This document shows positions 6,525-7,963 of a DNA stretch of 7,963 nt, in pieces. How positions within the stretch are numbered: the stretch's first letter is position 1; every line of letters begins with the position of its first letter. Under the pieces are notes generated by a model. It saw only the letters and a list, made by a program, of their open reading frames with translations. It was not told the origin of the DNA and did no database searches. The position numbers were made by a program, and so were the translations under genes. This stretch comes from Gammaproteobacteria bacterium. GTDB lineage: Bacteria > Pseudomonadota > Gammaproteobacteria > SZUA-229. The stretch is taken from contig JAOUQA010000076.1 in assembly GCA_029879605.1 (NCBI GenBank), forward strand, positions 1-7,963, in the 5' to 3' direction.

Positions 6525-7207
6525 CTAACCCCCAGCAACCAGCTTCCTACACCTCTTAGATACTGAATATTCTTTTCTGCATCCAGCTCAGTAACATCTG
6601 AAAGAATGTGTGCCAGTTCTTTCTGGCGATCATAAGAAAGATCATTATGACGCTCGGTGAAGCCAATAATTGCTATCTGATCTTCCAGCGTCAAAGGAAT
6701 GGATGGCGGGCGTGGCAAGCACTCTGGCAAAACAGCCTGCTTCCTGACTTCTGGTTTATAAATTACCAGGGAACCAACAGCGAGATCACCCAGACGTTGA
6801 AACTTTTTAGTTAACGTCATGGACAGCAACCCACCAAGATAACTAAATGGCAGGAAATCGGCAAAACGTAATAAATTCCTGGTTAAAGAAGCGCCCCAGT
6901 TAATAGGCGTTAAATCCCCATTGACCACTGTCAGTCCCATGTACTTTTTACCAATGGTCTGCCCGTTGTTGTAAACTTCAAATAACACCGGGTAAAACCA
7001 TTCCAGCAAAAAAGATAATAAGAGGATAATCCCTATCCCCACGTTTCCCGCAAATATTAATACCACCCAGACCACAAGCATAACAACTGATCTTATTAAT
7101 ACATCGATACTGTAGGCAATGGCCCTGACAACAGGGCCTGCCAGTTGTGCCTGCAGATCAATTCCTTCCGGTGTTTCGACCAGGTATGCAGTATCTAGCT
7201 GATCCAT
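6521..7207 (-). CDS. RDD family membrane protein
   Basis: This 228-residue protein opens with a short soluble lead, VETPEGIDL, then GPVVRAIAYSIDVLIR, which holds the conserved Arg28 and Asp35 of the RDD domain. Two close membrane helices follow (about 36-70). The central motif NNGQTIGKKYMGLTVV and later SLTRNLLRFADFLP, then a third helix region with GGLLSM, complete the domain at about residue 150. The last ~70 residues are soluble and include a proline patch (CLPRPPSIPL) and a helical end. RDD proteins are small membrane proteins of mostly unknown function, some linked to ion transport; in this setting an RDD protein normally leads the SpoIIM / DUF4129 / MoxR gene set. It lies 11 bases after the preceding gene and overlaps the next by four bases. 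No clear ribosome binding site precedes the ATG, but the start fits the family's usual N-terminus. Confidence 0.93.
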   Translation of the reverse strand: MDQLDTAYLVETPEGIDLQAQLAGPVVRAIAYSIDVLIRSVVMLVVWVVLIFAGNVGIGIILLLSFLLEWFYPVLFEVYNNGQTIGKKYMGLTVVNGDLTPINWGASLTRNLLRFADFLPFSYLGGLLSMTLTKKFQRLGDLAVGSLVIYKPEVRKQAVLPECLPRPPSIPLTLEDQIAIIGFTERHNDLSYDRQKELAHILSDVTELDAEKNIQYLRGVGSWLLGVR

Positions 7208-7218
7208 AGCCGAAGCAT

Positions 7219-7963
7219 TTAATTAACCGTTTCCTGCTCAGCACCAAACATATTGCGATACATAATACCGTAGGCAATCATCATCATAGGTCCAGTCCAT
7301 ATCAAACCGAGACCAAGTGGAATCATTGATATCACCATAATAATTACCAGCACAATGAAAAAACCAAACACGCTAAACCAGCGTTTAGTAATAGCCTTAC
7401 GTGATGCTTCCAGTGCCTGCCAGGGTGACAGGCCTTTTTCAACCACCAGTGGCATTGCCAGCATATAAGCAACTGACAGATAAATACCTGGTAATACCAG
7501 CAACACGTATCCAATAATCAGCATTATGTACATCAGTATAATCGTCAGTAAAAGTGAGAATGCTTTATTGTAATAACCAAATATAGATGTTGCCTCAATC
7601 GGTGCACCAAGAGAGCGACGCAAGCCCAGTATGAACAGCCCCATAGCCAATGGCATAAGTATCAAATTCATTAACAGTTGCTGACCTATCGAGGCCGAAA
7701 TAAATAGCGTTGGGTCTGCGTCTGGTTGCACGGGCATTAAGGGTCTCATCGCCATTTGCAGCACGACCATCACCACAATAGATACCAGAAAATAGATAAA
7801 GACAGCAAGATTTAAATTCCATTTAGCGCCTTTCGTTTTCTCCCAGGCCTCACTCAGGGCGCCGCCAACTGAAAACTCGTAATCTCCCGTAACCCCTTTC
7901 TCTAGCGAACCATATGACCCGCTAACAGTATTAGTATTTAAACTTGCATCAGGTGTTTTATAT
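7219..7963 (-). CDS. Multi-spanning membrane protein, start just outside window
   Basis: The frame is open from 7962 to TAA at 7221-7219, giving 247 residues; no stop or ATG start lies between the edge and the first membrane helix. The GTG at 7776 is therefore not the real start. The visible N-terminus reads YKTPDASLN; related proteins often begin with a short NPYxxP-like lead, so probably only a few codons are missing. Then come a polar linker, FSVGGALSEAWEKTKG, and about five to six membrane helices. LPGIYLSVAYMLAMPLVVEKG and GLSPWQALEASRKAITKRW followed by two helices and a final YRNMFG are typical of a broad group of proteobacterial membrane proteins (of the BPSS1780 / UPF0259 / DUF975-like kind). 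I do not recognise a specific function. The 11-base distance to the RDD gene places it in the same operon, though it is not a constant member of the neighbourhood. Confidence 0.8.
   Translation of the reverse strand, partial: YKTPDASLNTNTVSGSYGSLEKGVTGDYEFSVGGALSEAWEKTKGAKWNLNLAVFIYFLVSIVVMVVLQMAMRPLMPVQPDADPTLFISASIGQQLLMNLILMPLAMGLFILGLRRSLGAPIEATSIFGYYNKAFSLLLTIILMYIMLIIGYVLLVLPGIYLSVAYMLAMPLVVEKGLSPWQALEASRKAITKRWFSVFGFFIVLVIIMVISMIPLGLGLIWTGPMMMIAYGIMYRNMFGAEQETVN

Noticed and set aside
7219..7776. A complete 185-residue protein starting at GTG 7776
   Set aside because: The same frame stays open to the window edge and adds a typical N-terminal lead and the rest of the first membrane helix; the real start lies outside.
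7595..7822. A 75-residue minus-strand reading frame
   Set aside because: It lies inside the first operon gene in another frame, shows no recognisable features, and has a composition typical of a frame shadow.

Overview
The window looks like ordinary chromosomal DNA from a Gram-negative, probably gammaproteobacterial, organism of moderate G+C (about 45% in the stretch I counted, lower in places). This assignment rests on gene order and protein style (an FeoB C-terminus; an RDD / SpoIIM-like / DUF4129 / DUF4350 / MoxR / DUF58 operon) and not on any rRNA or marker gene, so it is tentative. I see no tRNA, rRNA, CRISPR array, insertion sequence or phage-type gene. Coding density is almost 100%, and no gap exceeds 20 bases.

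Layout: positions 1-409 on the + strand are the 3' end of feoB, the ferrous iron permease. It converges on a minus-strand operon that fills the rest of the window. In transcription order (right to left) the operon is: a membrane protein whose first few codons lie outside the window (7963-7219); an RDD membrane protein (7207-6521); a SpoIIM/DUF95 membrane protein (6524-5565); a multi-spanning DUF4129 protein (5575-4040); a DUF4350 protein (4050-2740); a MoxR-type AAA+ ATPase (2743-1760); and a DUF58 / von Willebrand A-like protein (1763-429). Three junctions are ATGA overlaps, two are 11-base overlaps, and one is an 11-base gap. A weak hairpin followed by a T-run (437-408 on the minus strand) is the likely end of the transcript. 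The operon promoter must lie beyond the right edge.

How the genes may work together: MoxR ATPases and vWA/DUF58 partners are widely found side by side, and the pair is thought to act as a chaperone or remodelling device. Here the ATPase is soluble and every other product carries membrane segments. I infer a membrane-anchored assembly: DUF58 is anchored by an N-terminal hairpin with its vWA domain in the cytosol next to MoxR, DUF4350 and DUF4129 have sizeable acidic periplasmic regions and cytosolic tails, and SpoIIM, RDD and the first protein are integral membrane parts. The gene set recurs in many bacteria, so it is not new as a neighbourhood, but to my knowledge its function is not established. 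The points most worth a second look are the altered metal-site motif in the DUF58 vWA domain, the acidic hexanucleotide repeat and charged insert in the DUF4350 protein, its lipobox-like N-terminus, and a possible shared membrane fold between the first protein and the N-terminal half of the DUF4129 protein.
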